44,708 nucleotides of DNA, from contig JAZRYT010000068.1 of NCBI GenBank assembly GCA_045600905.1, positions 1 through 44,708 of the forward strand, in the 5' to 3' direction. Positions within the stretch are counted from its first letter, which is position 1, and every line of letters starts with the position of its first letter. The translations under genes were made by a program, and so were the position numbers. The notes under the pieces were generated by a model. It searched no databases. It was not told the origin of the DNA and saw only the letters and a program-made list of their open reading frames with translations. The stretch is from F23-D06 sp045600905. Its GTDB lineage: Bacteria; Bacteroidota; Bacteroidia; Bacteroidales; WCHB1-69. Shown in pieces: positions 1 to 8,132 of this stretch.

Positions 1-179
1 TCATAGAGACCGTCAACGACGAGTTGAAGAACATTGCGCAAATCGAACATTCCAGACATCGCAGCCTCTGCAACTTCATGGTCAATGCGGTCGCCGCCAT
101 TGCTGCCTACTGCTTCTTCCCCAAGAAACCATCCATATCGGCAGAAGCATTCTCTGATAATCAGCTGGTTCTCTTTTAG
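1..179 (+). mobile_element. IS982-type transposase, C-terminal fragment (partial at window edge)
   Basis: The frame beginning at position 3 is open from the window edge to a TAG at 177-179 and gives about 58 residues. It contains the stretch KNIAQIEHSRHRS followed by a hydrophobic segment ending CFFPKKPSI, which I recognise as the C-terminus of IS982-family DDE transposases. Only this end is visible, so whether the element is intact cannot be judged. It abuts the 3' end of the minus-strand defence genes and may mark the left border of the island. The family call rests on motif recognition, not on a search. Confidence 0.75.
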
Positions 180-199
180 TTGCTTATATCGAACTCACG

Positions 200-1243
200 T
201 TAATTATCATTTTTGACAGATTCTATTGGAAAGTATTGTCCTGCATTACCGTATGTAAAAATATTCACAAATGCTTCATTCTTTTTGAAGTGATAATCAT
301 ATTGAACAATTCCATATTCTGAATTCAACTGATAATCATTTATTTCATCCAGTTGCGTCATATGCAAAGGAGCCTCTTTTGCATAGATGTTTTGAACTTC
401 TTTCGCTGGCAATCCAGAAGAGGTATACACTGTTGATACAACGAAATCCAATCTTGGACCTAAATTGTTAGCAATATTTATAGCTCCACGAGAACAATGG
501 TGAGGAACTTTTATCCATCTCATGTTTTTTATTATTTCACAGTCAATACCATTTGCATGTTCATTCTCTGTATCTCCTCCAAAATAAAAATCATAACCAT
601 CAAGTGACATTACAAATGATACCGACAATTCATTGGGCTTGCTAAATTGTTTTCCCGCTGTTGCGTAAATATCAGTTCTATGTCCCAAAGGAGTTAGGAA
701 TCGGAAGAATAGTTCTTTAGACACCGTATCATTAATAGAAGAAATGCACATAGGATAGACGTTAGTTGAATAGTCTCCGTTTGCAGATATGCTCCTCCAT
801 ATTTCTTTGATATTAGGATGTTTTTCTACCGAAGTCCATATATTATTGTATATTTCAACAGCTTTTTTACTTTCACCTTTCAATAAATCTTCCGTTAGAT
901 TAGGATAGTAAAACTTCGGTAAAAAAACGACAAGATTATCATGGAAAAAATCATTGATTAGTCCGTCAATTCCTAAGGAATGATCATAGTGAGGATGAGT
1001 CCAACATACAAAATCAAGTTTTTGTACATTATATTTTTTCAATACTTCACGAGCAAGATTCAGATTAACTGTCTCATAACAATCAATCACCATAGACATG
1101 ATTACTTTCTCTCCGGCATTAGAAATATCTCTAAAAATAATAATAATTGATTCCCCAATGTTTTTATAACCAATTACGAATAAACTGATTGTGAGATTAT
1201 CAAATGAAGAGACACAGAATTTCTTTTTATACCAATTCATCAT
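200..1243 (-). CDS. Metallo-beta-lactamase-fold hydrolase (ComEC/Rec2-like MBL)
   Basis: About 347 residues, soluble. The first frame-opening codon (1255) is TTG, so ATG 1243 (or the adjacent ATG 1240) is the more likely start. The MBL metal-binding signature HPHYDH is at residues 83-88, GGDT at 222-225 and PHHCSRG at 247-253, so the metal site looks complete. The N-terminal beta-strand region leading to VIDCYE resembles the ComEC/Rec2-type branch, which includes phosphodiesterases and nucleases, but the substrate cannot be read from sequence. The start lies inside the end of the 65-residue gene upstream, which suggests translational coupling. It is the last gene of the island cassette. A nuclease or nucleotide-hydrolysing effector is inference. 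Confidence 0.8.
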   Translation of the reverse strand: MMNWYKKKFCVSSFDNLTISLFVIGYKNIGESIIIIFRDISNAGEKVIMSMVIDCYETVNLNLAREVLKKYNVQKLDFVCWTHPHYDHSLGIDGLINDFFHDNLVVFLPKFYYPNLTEDLLKGESKKAVEIYNNIWTSVEKHPNIKEIWRSISANGDYSTNVYPMCISSINDTVSKELFFRFLTPLGHRTDIYATAGKQFSKPNELSVSFVMSLDGYDFYFGGDTENEHANGIDCEIIKNMRWIKVPHHCSRGAINIANNLGPRLDFVVSTVYTSSGLPAKEVQNIYAKEAPLHMTQLDEINDYQLNSEYGIVQYDYHFKKNEAFVNIFTYGNAGQYFPIESVKNDN

Positions 1244-1424
1244 AGTGCTCTTCAATGTGAGTTGTAACGATTACAGTACCCCAAGATATTTTGGTCTCTA
1301 TAGTACTCGTACAGTACTTTGAGACATCACGATCATAATTGCTAATAATTGCAACATTGCAGTCAACAACAGTTGTATTTCGATGTGTTGGCTTGCTCAA
1401 ATAATCCTCAATATTCTTATCCAT
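1227..1424 (-). CDS. Small uncharacterised protein (65 aa) coupled between kinase and MBL genes
   Basis: Not recognised. ATG 1424 is preferred: it shares its A with the TGA stop of the upstream kinase gene (TGATG junction) and is preceded by the purine-rich AAAGGGGGAAAA. A longer form starting at ATG 1451 would add nine residues. The product is acidic-to-neutral and mostly beta-strand-like, with no membrane segment or signal peptide. Its 3' end overlaps the start of the MBL gene. Sandwiched between two enzymes, it could be an accessory, adaptor or antitoxin-like subunit. That is inference from position only. Confidence 0.6.
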   Translation of the reverse strand: MDKNIEDYLSKPTHRNTTVVDCNVAIISNYDRDVSKYCTSTIETKISWGTVIVTTHIEEHYDELV

Positions 1425-2746
1425 CAATTTTCCCCCTTTGCCTTTATACATAAATCGAGATATTTTTCACTTGCCACATTGACAAACATGTCAAACATCT
1501 TATCCTGCATTTTTTCATTTAAATAGGATTCTACAGATTGCTCTTCACATATTGTTTCTAACGCATCTGCATATATGTATGAATCCACGTCATAGATTAG
1601 CCTGAGCTTATCCTTAGGAATACGTTCAATACGTTGAATCACATTGAATTTCACATCATCAATATGCAAAAAATCTGTCAATGTTGACATATCTTTGAAT
1701 TCACCTTGTTTCCAACTATTTTTCACGGTGAAATTATCATTGAAATAATCATCGATATGATTTTCATCATTCAAAATTTGAACATCTATTTTTCTAACTC
1801 CAAGGCGTTGAAACTTAACAAATTGGTCATGTTTCATAATATTATTCATCAAGGAAATCATCAAAGATGAATATTCACCACTCCCTTTATAATTGTTTCC
1901 GCAGTCTATCGATAATGTTATAGATGTGTTGTCTATATCTAATCTCGCTTCGGAATTTGTCGTGTCTTTCCATTTACTAAAACGGAAAATGGTTTTATCT
2001 TGTGCTTTTGTAATAGGAAGCCCCCCTGTTCCTGCATCTTCTGGCAAAAAGCTCACATTTAATTCTCTTTGAGGAATCTCTTCAAGAATTGCAAATTTTG
2101 ATTTGATTGCCTCTGACTGCTTGATCATATCAACAAAAGAATCTATATTTATTACCCCAGAAAAATCAAGACGAATAATAACAGCCTTTAGCATTTCTGA
2201 ATAGATGTTATCTCTTGTATATTTCTTCATTATTTTGTCTAGTTTATTAATTATTACTTCATATTCCATAGGAACAGCAGTATCTATGGTAAACAAAGGA
2301 ATTCCAAGTTCCCGAGCTACAAAATTAGCTTGTTCTATTTCGGCATCTTGAAGGGCTTTAATTCTATTTTCATCATAAATTATACCATCTCTTTCATTTA
2401 GACGGTTTTGTATAACATCCACAGGACACATTGCAAGTACAATTCCACTCAATTCCATAGGTTTGAAAGTCGTCAATGGAACGACTTCGCATACGTCATC
2501 TTCATTCCACAAAGCAAAATGGCCATCAATCACATACGGGTTATCGCTTTTGGTATTTTGAGCTAACAATTTAGTCAATAGTTCTTGATTGTATTTAACA
2601 TCTTTAACTTGTTTTGTTTTTTTATTCCAATTCAAGAGCATACTTGCAGAAATATATTTGCAATGATATGTTTCAACAAGTTTTTTGCAAATGGAACCTT
2701 TCCCTGTTCCATGCACGCCTCCGACAAATAATTTAGGCCTTGCCAT
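1424..2746 (-). CDS. P-loop nucleoside/adenylate-kinase-like protein fused to a TIGR04255-like domain
   Basis: 440 residues. Residues 1-175 form a kinase-like P-loop domain, with Walker A GGVHGTGKGS near 9-18, a VIDGHFAL strand at 72-79 (the DGH of AAA_18/adenylate-kinase-like enzymes) and an R-rich lid around RLNERDG at 115-121. Residues from about 185 to the end resemble the sporadically distributed TIGR04255 family: AVIIRLDF near the start of the domain and a later RLGVRKIDVQI strand. TIGR04255 proteins often occur in defence or mobile contexts, and their function is unknown. It is the first gene of the overlapping kinase/small/MBL cassette and begins 6 bp after the ASCH gene. A sensor or nucleotide-modifying role is inference. 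Confidence 0.65.
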   Translation of the reverse strand: MARPKLFVGGVHGTGKGSICKKLVETYHCKYISASMLLNWNKKTKQVKDVKYNQELLTKLLAQNTKSDNPYVIDGHFALWNEDDVCEVVPLTTFKPMELSGIVLAMCPVDVIQNRLNERDGIIYDENRIKALQDAEIEQANFVARELGIPLFTIDTAVPMEYEVIINKLDKIMKKYTRDNIYSEMLKAVIIRLDFSGVINIDSFVDMIKQSEAIKSKFAILEEIPQRELNVSFLPEDAGTGGLPITKAQDKTIFRFSKWKDTTNSEARLDIDNTSITLSIDCGNNYKGSGEYSSLMISLMNNIMKHDQFVKFQRLGVRKIDVQILNDENHIDDYFNDNFTVKNSWKQGEFKDMSTLTDFLHIDDVKFNVIQRIERIPKDKLRLIYDVDSYIYADALETICEEQSVESYLNEKMQDKMFDMFVNVASEKYLDLCIKAKGEN

Positions 2747-2752
2747 AAAAGA

Positions 2753-3145
2753 TTATTCCATATTCATAAAATCTTTACTCACATAACAAAATGATTGCGG
2801 TGGGGTAAATTTGCCAAATATTGAGTAAGGATTGATCGGTTCTTCATACGATTTAAAAGCTTTTATCTCCAAGGCATAAGCTATATCCTTGTTGCAAAAA
2901 TAGGCTTTAAAATACTCTTCTGAAATACCCGACATTTTGTTAGTCAATGTCCATATTCTATTAGGCTGTCCTTCTAAAATATCCCCTAATTCAAATTCAC
3001 CAATAATTCTGCATACTGGACTTGATGCGTATATATATATTTTTTGCACATGTTTTTTGAATACTTTCTTGCGGAACTCATACTTTTTCCGTCCAGCAAT
3101 AATTTCCTCTACAAATTGAGGTTTAATCGATAAAATAGCGTTCAT
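2753..3145 (-). CDS. ASCH/PUA-like domain protein
   Basis: 130 residues, essentially one domain. The N-terminus (SIKPQFVEEIIAGRKKYEFRK, split here as SIKPQFVEEIIAG then RKKYEFRK) and the following IYIYASSPVCRIIGEF strand are typical of ASCH/PUA-like proteins. These share the PUA fold and are thought to bind RNA or modified nucleotides. The gene overlaps the 3' end of the upstream GNAT-PUA gene by about 23 bp, so the two are probably made together. Two PUA-superfamily domains in adjacent proteins suggest sensing of RNA or of modified bases. No catalytic assignment is possible. Confidence 0.75.
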   Translation of the reverse strand: MNAILSIKPQFVEEIIAGRKKYEFRKKVFKKHVQKIYIYASSPVCRIIGEFELGDILEGQPNRIWTLTNKMSGISEEYFKAYFCNKDIAYALEIKAFKSYEEPINPYSIFGKFTPPQSFCYVSKDFMNME

Positions 3146-4217
3146 CAGCCCCTCCTAATTCTAATATACGTTTATATTGTTCATCCTTAACAGGACAGAA
3201 TCCCCAATATTGATTGCCATCCATACCAACCTCATCCAAAAGTTTCTTTCTAATTACTTTTTTGGTAAAGGCAACATTATAAAGCATTTTCACAACAGTA
3301 AAATTATTTTTATATCGGTACCATTTACGTAAATCTTTTTCAGAAAAAATGCTATACTTATTTGTGTACTCAACAAAATTGTCTTCATTTATGAAATCAC
3401 TGAATGTCTTTACTTCATTAACGGTGCAAACCGAAGTAATTACACTCCGATAATTCGCTGCTCCCAGTCCATCAGAAGTGCGATATATCAGTATAATATC
3501 TCCCATTTTAAGTTCGTCAACATGATCCATCCAGCAAATATATATTTTGTGAATCGAATTTGTAGGACTTATGTCTTGGACCAAATCGTATGGGTTTTCA
3601 TTATGCAAAATAGAATCTGGGAATAATCGAGTATGGTAATCGGGTCGTATTGAGAGGAGCCATTTATCTACACCGCTACTTTTAACAAAAGGGTAATCTT
3701 TTATAATGTCGCCTTGAAATTTTAACACATCCTTAACCAACACATATTCAGATCCTCTTTCTCCATGTTTTTTATCAGCTATATGTTGAAATCCGTAATT
3801 TTCAAAAGATTTTATTAAGTAATCCAATTCTTTTGTCGGAAATATCGTAACATAAATTTCATCAACGTTATCAGCGATAGCTCTATCCATAATTTTTTTC
3901 ATAAAGCGTTCTCCGCGTCGTGATCCTCTTGGAGAAATCTTAAAAGTTCCTACTTTGAGCCTTTTTTTAGCAGGAAGAATTGGAGTAATATCATTTAATT
4001 CTTCTTCCTCAACCTTAAGATAAAGAAAATCCAGAATGTTTCCACTTTGATCTATGAAGACGTATGCCGATTCGTTATTTGTCGCCTTCTTGTTGAACCA
4101 TTGTTCAAATTCGGGATAACTGACCTTTAAACTGTCAAAAAACGAATCGTTAAGATTCAGTTCTGAAAACGGCCGAATCGACAAATCGCTGTTTTGTTGA
4201 GTGTTAACTTGATCCAT
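3123..4217 (-). CDS. GNAT N-acetyltransferase fused to a PUA/EVE-like domain
   Basis: 364 residues from ATG 4217. A GTG at 4304 overlapping the hsdS stop would add 29 residues, but a TATCTTTG -7 box lies in that stretch, so the later ATG is preferred. Residues about 12-165 are a GNAT fold, with the acetyl-CoA loop PRGSRRGERF at 97-106 and the preceding KRLKVGTFKI strand. Residues about 220-300 (KIYICWMDH, GDIILIYRTSDGLGAANYRSVITSV) resemble the PUA-like/EVE fold. Proteins of this build recur beside restriction systems and could modify tRNA, a base or a protein. The partner ASCH gene overlaps its end. Confidence 0.7.
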   Translation of the reverse strand: MDQVNTQQNSDLSIRPFSELNLNDSFFDSLKVSYPEFEQWFNKKATNNESAYVFIDQSGNILDFLYLKVEEEELNDITPILPAKKRLKVGTFKISPRGSRRGERFMKKIMDRAIADNVDEIYVTIFPTKELDYLIKSFENYGFQHIADKKHGERGSEYVLVKDVLKFQGDIIKDYPFVKSSGVDKWLLSIRPDYHTRLFPDSILHNENPYDLVQDISPTNSIHKIYICWMDHVDELKMGDIILIYRTSDGLGAANYRSVITSVCTVNEVKTFSDFINEDNFVEYTNKYSIFSEKDLRKWYRYKNNFTVVKMLYNVAFTKKVIRKKLLDEVGMDGNQYWGFCPVKDEQYKRILELGGADERYFID

Positions 4218-4247
4218 AATAAATTTTCCAACAAAATTTTCAACTTG

Positions 4248-4255
4248 CAAAGATA
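4248..4255 (-). promoter_or_regulatory. Putative promoter (-7 box) for the GNAT-PUA/ASCH/kinase/MBL genes
   Basis: On the minus strand this reads TATCTTTG, matching the Bacteroidota TAnnTTTG -7 consensus. It lies between the hsdS stop and ATG 4217 and leaves a leader of about 25 nt. No good -33 TTG is visible. It suggests the downstream cassette can be expressed independently of hsdS. Confidence 0.45.
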
Positions 4256-4300
4256 CTATTTTTTGACTTATCTTTCCCGATGTCCTTTCTCCTCCCTCCC

Positions 4301-5503
4301 TCACACCTCCACCTGCCCCGTCATCAACAACGGCAAAAGCTTGTCTCTATTTTTACTAAGTTCAACAGTTTGAAGACAATTTTTAGTCCACATATCAAAA
4401 ATCGGACTAACTATTTTTTCAAAATTATCGGATGTTTTTGAATCAGGTTGTAATATGTACATTTCCTTCAAATATTTGAAATGTCTTGAATATCCTGGAT
4501 TTGGAATCGACAAAGATTTGACCGATAAATACAAATAATGAGCTTTTATGTTAGAATTGTTGGAATATAGAATTTGTGTTCCATCAGCGCCACGAGCGAA
4601 TGGGGAATTTATATATTTAACACATAAAGAATGATCACCAAAAAGTGTGGCTGGTAATCTATCTAATTTTGCTTCTGCATCATTAGTATAACCAACAATG
4701 TAGTTTGGACCTTGATCAATTATAGGAATATCTCCTTCATCTAAGTATTCCTTGGTATCTAGCTTTTTCGTGGACTTATATTTGTCGAGAATATCTTGAT
4801 ATTGCAAAACTTCCCACCCCTCGGGCACTTCTCTTTTCAGCACCGGGTTGTAAACCATAGCGCCGCCGGAGGATTTGTACGGGCGGCCGTTGGCATCCGG
4901 AAACTCAAACTGCACAAACCAGTAATCGTATATCTCCTTCGCCATCCGCTCCAACTCCGCGTTGATGCTACGGTTTAAGGAAATCTTGCGGTCAAGGGTG
5001 GAAAGAACATGGGCAATACGGCGTTGGTTTTCCATATCCGGAATCCAAACAGTGCAATCTTTGATTTTGTCAGGCGAGGTATGGCGTATTTTCGTTTGCT
5101 GTGCAGCAACACTTAATTGTTCTTTTACAAGCTTGGATGAAATAAGATAATAAGCGAAACCATGGTCAAGTTTGTCCTCTTTGCAAATGATTTTTGCCAC
5201 ATCTTGACTTTGAATATATTTATCACTTTCAGGGATAATTGCTGTACTTCCAAGCAATCCAATCGCCTGTTCAGTTAAAGGCGTGATAATATCGCCTTTT
5301 CCCATGATAAATTCCGGTTTAATCGTGCCAGTGAAAAACAAGTTGTCTTTTGAAGTGTTTTCTTTGAAACAATTATTATTATAATCGAAGTTGCCGCAAG
5401 TTAAGCGAATATATTTCCCTTCCGTGGCATAGTATTCACCCGATAGACTTTGTCCACGAGTAACGTCGATCAATTCCCCTAACTTATATTTTTTCAGTTC
5501 CAT
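4301..5503 (-). CDS. hsdS: Type I restriction-modification specificity subunit HsdS
   Basis: 400 residues, the usual HsdS length. It has two target-recognition domains, each beginning with a GELI/GWEVL-type strand and ending with the conserved helix (IPDMENQRRIAHVLSTLDRKI; DKLLPLLMTGQVEV). The central conserved region (about 155-215) contains LERMAKEIYDYWFVQFEFP. The DNA of that region is GC-richer than the two recognition domains, which are AT-rich, as expected for exchanged recognition modules. HsdS sets the sequence bound by the HsdM/HsdR complex. No second hsdS copy or recombinase is present, so phase variation by shuffling is not supported here. Confidence 0.93.
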   Translation of the reverse strand: MELKKYKLGELIDVTRGQSLSGEYYATEGKYIRLTCGNFDYNNNCFKENTSKDNLFFTGTIKPEFIMGKGDIITPLTEQAIGLLGSTAIIPESDKYIQSQDVAKIICKEDKLDHGFAYYLISSKLVKEQLSVAAQQTKIRHTSPDKIKDCTVWIPDMENQRRIAHVLSTLDRKISLNRSINAELERMAKEIYDYWFVQFEFPDANGRPYKSSGGAMVYNPVLKREVPEGWEVLQYQDILDKYKSTKKLDTKEYLDEGDIPIIDQGPNYIVGYTNDAEAKLDRLPATLFGDHSLCVKYINSPFARGADGTQILYSNNSNIKAHYLYLSVKSLSIPNPGYSRHFKYLKEMYILQPDSKTSDNFEKIVSPIFDMWTKNCLQTVELSKNRDKLLPLLMTGQVEV

Positions 5504-5507
5504 TGTT

Positions 5508-6440
5508 TTACAAATTACGTAATATTTCAGAAATCAACACACTTGCATCATCCATTTTATTGAACGCAAAGCATTTTTTGCCGAGGTCTTTCAGTGATGC
5601 CCCAATATGACAGAGATCCACGCCGTCTATTATCAAGTAGCGGTCGTGCATGCGGGTAGTCGTATGCAATTCTAAATGTGGATATTGGCTATTGAATGTT
5701 GTCACGTCCAACTGCGTAAGTGAGGTGCGAGGATGCGTGTAAATCTTCACATTTACCCCTGGCTGTTTCTTTGTCAATCGTTCAAGTATTGTCAGATCCA
5801 CATAATTGTCTATCAGGACAATTTCGCGAGTGGCCTTCATTAGCAGATTTTCAAACAACACGTAGGCATCGAACATTTCGCCTTGAAAGAATACACCTTG
5901 CTTAGGTTTCACACCTTGCAATTCCATCTTCTTGAACAGCTCGTCGATGCGTTTGTCGCTTTCTTTTTGGTGCAGGTCGCTTTCTATCAGGTGTTGCTCC
6001 ACTGATTCCAAACGATGAAACACCACAGCGTTGTTCGTTAGGAACTGACGCATCGCCACAAAGGCATCCATAATCTTGATGCTCATCTGTATAGCCGTGT
6101 CACTACGCAATACGGTCGAAAGCATCGCAACGCCTTGCTCTGTAAAGACGTAAGGATTGACAGAAGAGTGCTTCAACGACTGCAACCGGTCGCAATTTGC
6201 GACCAGTTCGTTCTTCTCGTCATCTGTCAGCTGAAAACGGAAACGTTCGGGAAATCGTTCAATGTTTCGTTTGACCTGCTCTCCTAAACGCTTGGATTCA
6301 ACTCCATAAAGAGTTGCCAAGTCTCGATCCACCATTACCTGCGCACCTCTGTAAGTGAAGATGCAAGATTCTATTGGTACTGTCAACTGGTCACAATTTG
6401 CGACCAGTTTCACATCAGTATTGTTTATCTCGTTTGCCAT
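5508..6440 (-). CDS. ORF6N (KilA-N-like) DNA-binding protein with C-terminal PLD-like region
   Basis: 310 residues. The N-terminal ORF6N domain (about 20-135) has the hallmark YRGAQVMVDRDLATLYGVE, KRNIERFPERFRFQLT and the PYVFTEQGVAMLS segment. A predicted coiled coil (about 140-175) follows. The C-terminal part (VLIDNYVD, THPRTSLT, MHDRYLIID) looks like a phospholipase-D-like/MIT-type fold with one H-x-K-like strand (HDRYL). Such genes often sit inside type I RM loci of Bacteroidota, probably as regulators or anti-phage accessories. Two in-frame copies of a palindromic repeat encode LVANCDQL and LVANCDRL. It lies 4 bp upstream of hsdS and 12 bp downstream of hsdM. Confidence 0.85.
   Translation of the reverse strand: MANEINNTDVKLVANCDQLTVPIESCIFTYRGAQVMVDRDLATLYGVESKRLGEQVKRNIERFPERFRFQLTDDEKNELVANCDRLQSLKHSSVNPYVFTEQGVAMLSTVLRSDTAIQMSIKIMDAFVAMRQFLTNNAVVFHRLESVEQHLIESDLHQKESDKRIDELFKKMELQGVKPKQGVFFQGEMFDAYVLFENLLMKATREIVLIDNYVDLTILERLTKKQPGVNVKIYTHPRTSLTQLDVTTFNSQYPHLELHTTTRMHDRYLIIDGVDLCHIGASLKDLGKKCFAFNKMDDASVLISEILRNL
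6184..6208 (-). repeat. In-frame palindromic repeat, copy 1 (ORF6N gene)
   Basis: A 25-bp near-perfect palindrome with 12-bp arms, one mismatch and a 1-nt centre at 6196. It shares most of its sequence with 6385-6409. On the coding strand it encodes ELVANCDRL inside the ORF6N domain. Confidence 0.85.
6385..6409 (-). repeat. In-frame palindromic repeat, copy 2 (ORF6N gene)
   Basis: Second copy of the 25-bp palindrome, with 12-bp arms, one mismatch and centre at 6397. It encodes KLVANCDQL near the N-terminus, just before the ORF6N domain, in the same reading frame as copy 1. Confidence 0.85.
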
Positions 6441-6452
6441 AATCCTCCTGAT

Positions 6453-8087
6453 TTACTTCTCGAACTTCAACAAATCCAGCTGCTTCATTATTTCTTCCTC
6501 CAACTTCCTTGATTCCTCGAACTTCGCTTTCAAAGATGCTTTGTGTGCGGCGAGGTTGGCGTTGAATTCTTCTTCGGTGATATCCACATACTCAATCTTC
6601 ACGTCGAAGTACTGGCCGGCCGAGAGCGAGTAGCCCTTCTCTTTGATGGCGTCGTAGGTTACCGCCACCGAGAACTCGTCTTTCTCTTCCTTGTTGCGGA
6701 AAGTAGATACGATGGTGTCGATTTCCTCGGGCGTGATGCGGTGCTTCTTCAAGCCGTTCTCCTGATAGTCTTCGCCCATCTTGGAGGCATCAATGAGGAT
6801 CACCTTGTCGTTCTGCCGCGAGTTGTCGAAAAAGAGCACCGATACGTTGGTGCCCGTGTTGGCGAACACGTTGGACGGCATCGATACACAGCCGAACACG
6901 ATTCTATCATCTACAATCTTCTGCAATATCTTCTTTTCCACGCCCGACTTGGCGGTTACAAAACCCGTTGGGATGACGATGGCGCCCTTGCCCGTCTTCT
7001 TCAGCGAGTTGATTACGTGCTGGATAAAGCAGGTGTAGATGGCCATCGACTCTTTCTTCTTGGCGGGGATGCCGGGAACGCCGGCCCAGAAACGGGCGGG
7101 CATCGCGGCAATGGTTTCGCGCGTGTCGGAGAAGTCCATCTTGAACGGCGGGTTGCTCACCACAAAATCGAATGTTTTGAGAGACTGCCCATCCGCCGAC
7201 TTGTGGTAAGGGGCTACGAGCGTATCGCCTTGAATGGCATTGTCGAGCGACGCCACAAGGTTGTTGAGGATGAGGTTCAGTTTCAGCATCTTGTTGGAGC
7301 GCTGCGAGATGTCCTGCGAGAAGATTGTGCAGCGGTCTTCGCCAATCTGGTGTGCCAAGGCCATCAGCAGCGTGCCGGTGCCGGCGGAAGGATCGTAGCA
7401 CTCCACGCTGTGCAGGTCGGGATTGTCGCCCACGAGCAGACGTGCCATAATGGTGGCGATGGCGTGCGGCGTGTAGTATTCGGCATACTTGCCGCCGCCG
7501 GCGGTGTTGTAGTCCTTGATAAGGTACTCGAAGATGGCGGAAAAGAAGTCGAAGTGTTCGGCGAACGCCTCCTCGAACGAGAACTTGGCGAGGCGATCCA
7601 CCAGTGCGCGGGCAAACGGTGCACGCTGTGCGGTGTCGGTCACAAAGTTGGTGAGGCTTTCAAACAATGGAATCTTGGTATTGGCGGAAGTCTGCGTGGA
7701 GAAGATGTCGATGTTCTTTTCGGCAATGTCCGTCATGGTGGCATCAAAAATCACGTCGAAGTCGCCCTTGGCCTGTTGGTTCCAGAGCGAGGCGATGAGG
7801 TGTTCGGGCTGCAGTTTGGGCACGTCGGGCGACACGGCCATCAACAGCAATTGTCGCTCATTGGGCGAGAGTTCGGCGTAGGCGGATTCCCATTTCTCCG
7901 CATTTCTAATCTTTGCCGCGAAAGGTGAATGGGCGTTCTTGAGTTCGTAACCGAACTTGTCGTTGAGGAACTTGTACAGGAACACCTGCGTGATGATTTT
8001 ATATTCGTTGCCGTCGTTGCCCATACCGTAGGTCTGGCAAGTGGCCTTGAGGTCGTCAATGAGTTGGAAGGTTTGTTGTTTTATCAT
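6453..8087 (-). CDS. hsdM: Type I restriction-modification DNA methyltransferase subunit HsdM
   Basis: 544 residues. An N-terminal helical HsdM_N domain is followed by an N6-adenine methyltransferase domain. The SAM motif DPSAGTGTL is at 232-240 and the catalytic NPPF at 312-315. The C-terminal tail is a coiled-coil-like helix used to contact HsdS. It transfers a methyl group from S-adenosylmethionine to adenine in the HsdS-specified site. The base composition is clearly GC-richer than the genes at 8133-13415, which points to those genes being a later insertion upstream of hsdM. The start ATG 8087 fits the family N-terminus (TFQLIDDLKATC). Confidence 0.95.
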   Translation of the reverse strand: MIKQQTFQLIDDLKATCQTYGMGNDGNEYKIITQVFLYKFLNDKFGYELKNAHSPFAAKIRNAEKWESAYAELSPNERQLLLMAVSPDVPKLQPEHLIASLWNQQAKGDFDVIFDATMTDIAEKNIDIFSTQTSANTKIPLFESLTNFVTDTAQRAPFARALVDRLAKFSFEEAFAEHFDFFSAIFEYLIKDYNTAGGGKYAEYYTPHAIATIMARLLVGDNPDLHSVECYDPSAGTGTLLMALAHQIGEDRCTIFSQDISQRSNKMLKLNLILNNLVASLDNAIQGDTLVAPYHKSADGQSLKTFDFVVSNPPFKMDFSDTRETIAAMPARFWAGVPGIPAKKKESMAIYTCFIQHVINSLKKTGKGAIVIPTGFVTAKSGVEKKILQKIVDDRIVFGCVSMPSNVFANTGTNVSVLFFDNSRQNDKVILIDASKMGEDYQENGLKKHRITPEEIDTIVSTFRNKEEKDEFSVAVTYDAIKEKGYSLSAGQYFDVKIEYVDITEEEFNANLAAHKASLKAKFEESRKLEEEIMKQLDLLKFEK

Positions 8088-8132
8088 TGGGGGAATGGTA
8101 TTTGTTCGTAATCGTGAGGAGATGATGGTTTA

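Noticed and set aside
4301..5503. Phase-variable shuffling of hsdS
   Set aside because: Only one hsdS is present, with no inverted partial copies and no site-specific recombinase in the window.
6543..7928. Long open frame (about 460 codons) on the plus strand opposite hsdM
   Set aside because: It lies antisense to the well-recognised hsdM gene, and its product (many Val/Gly/His) looks like a frame shadow of GC-richer coding sequence.
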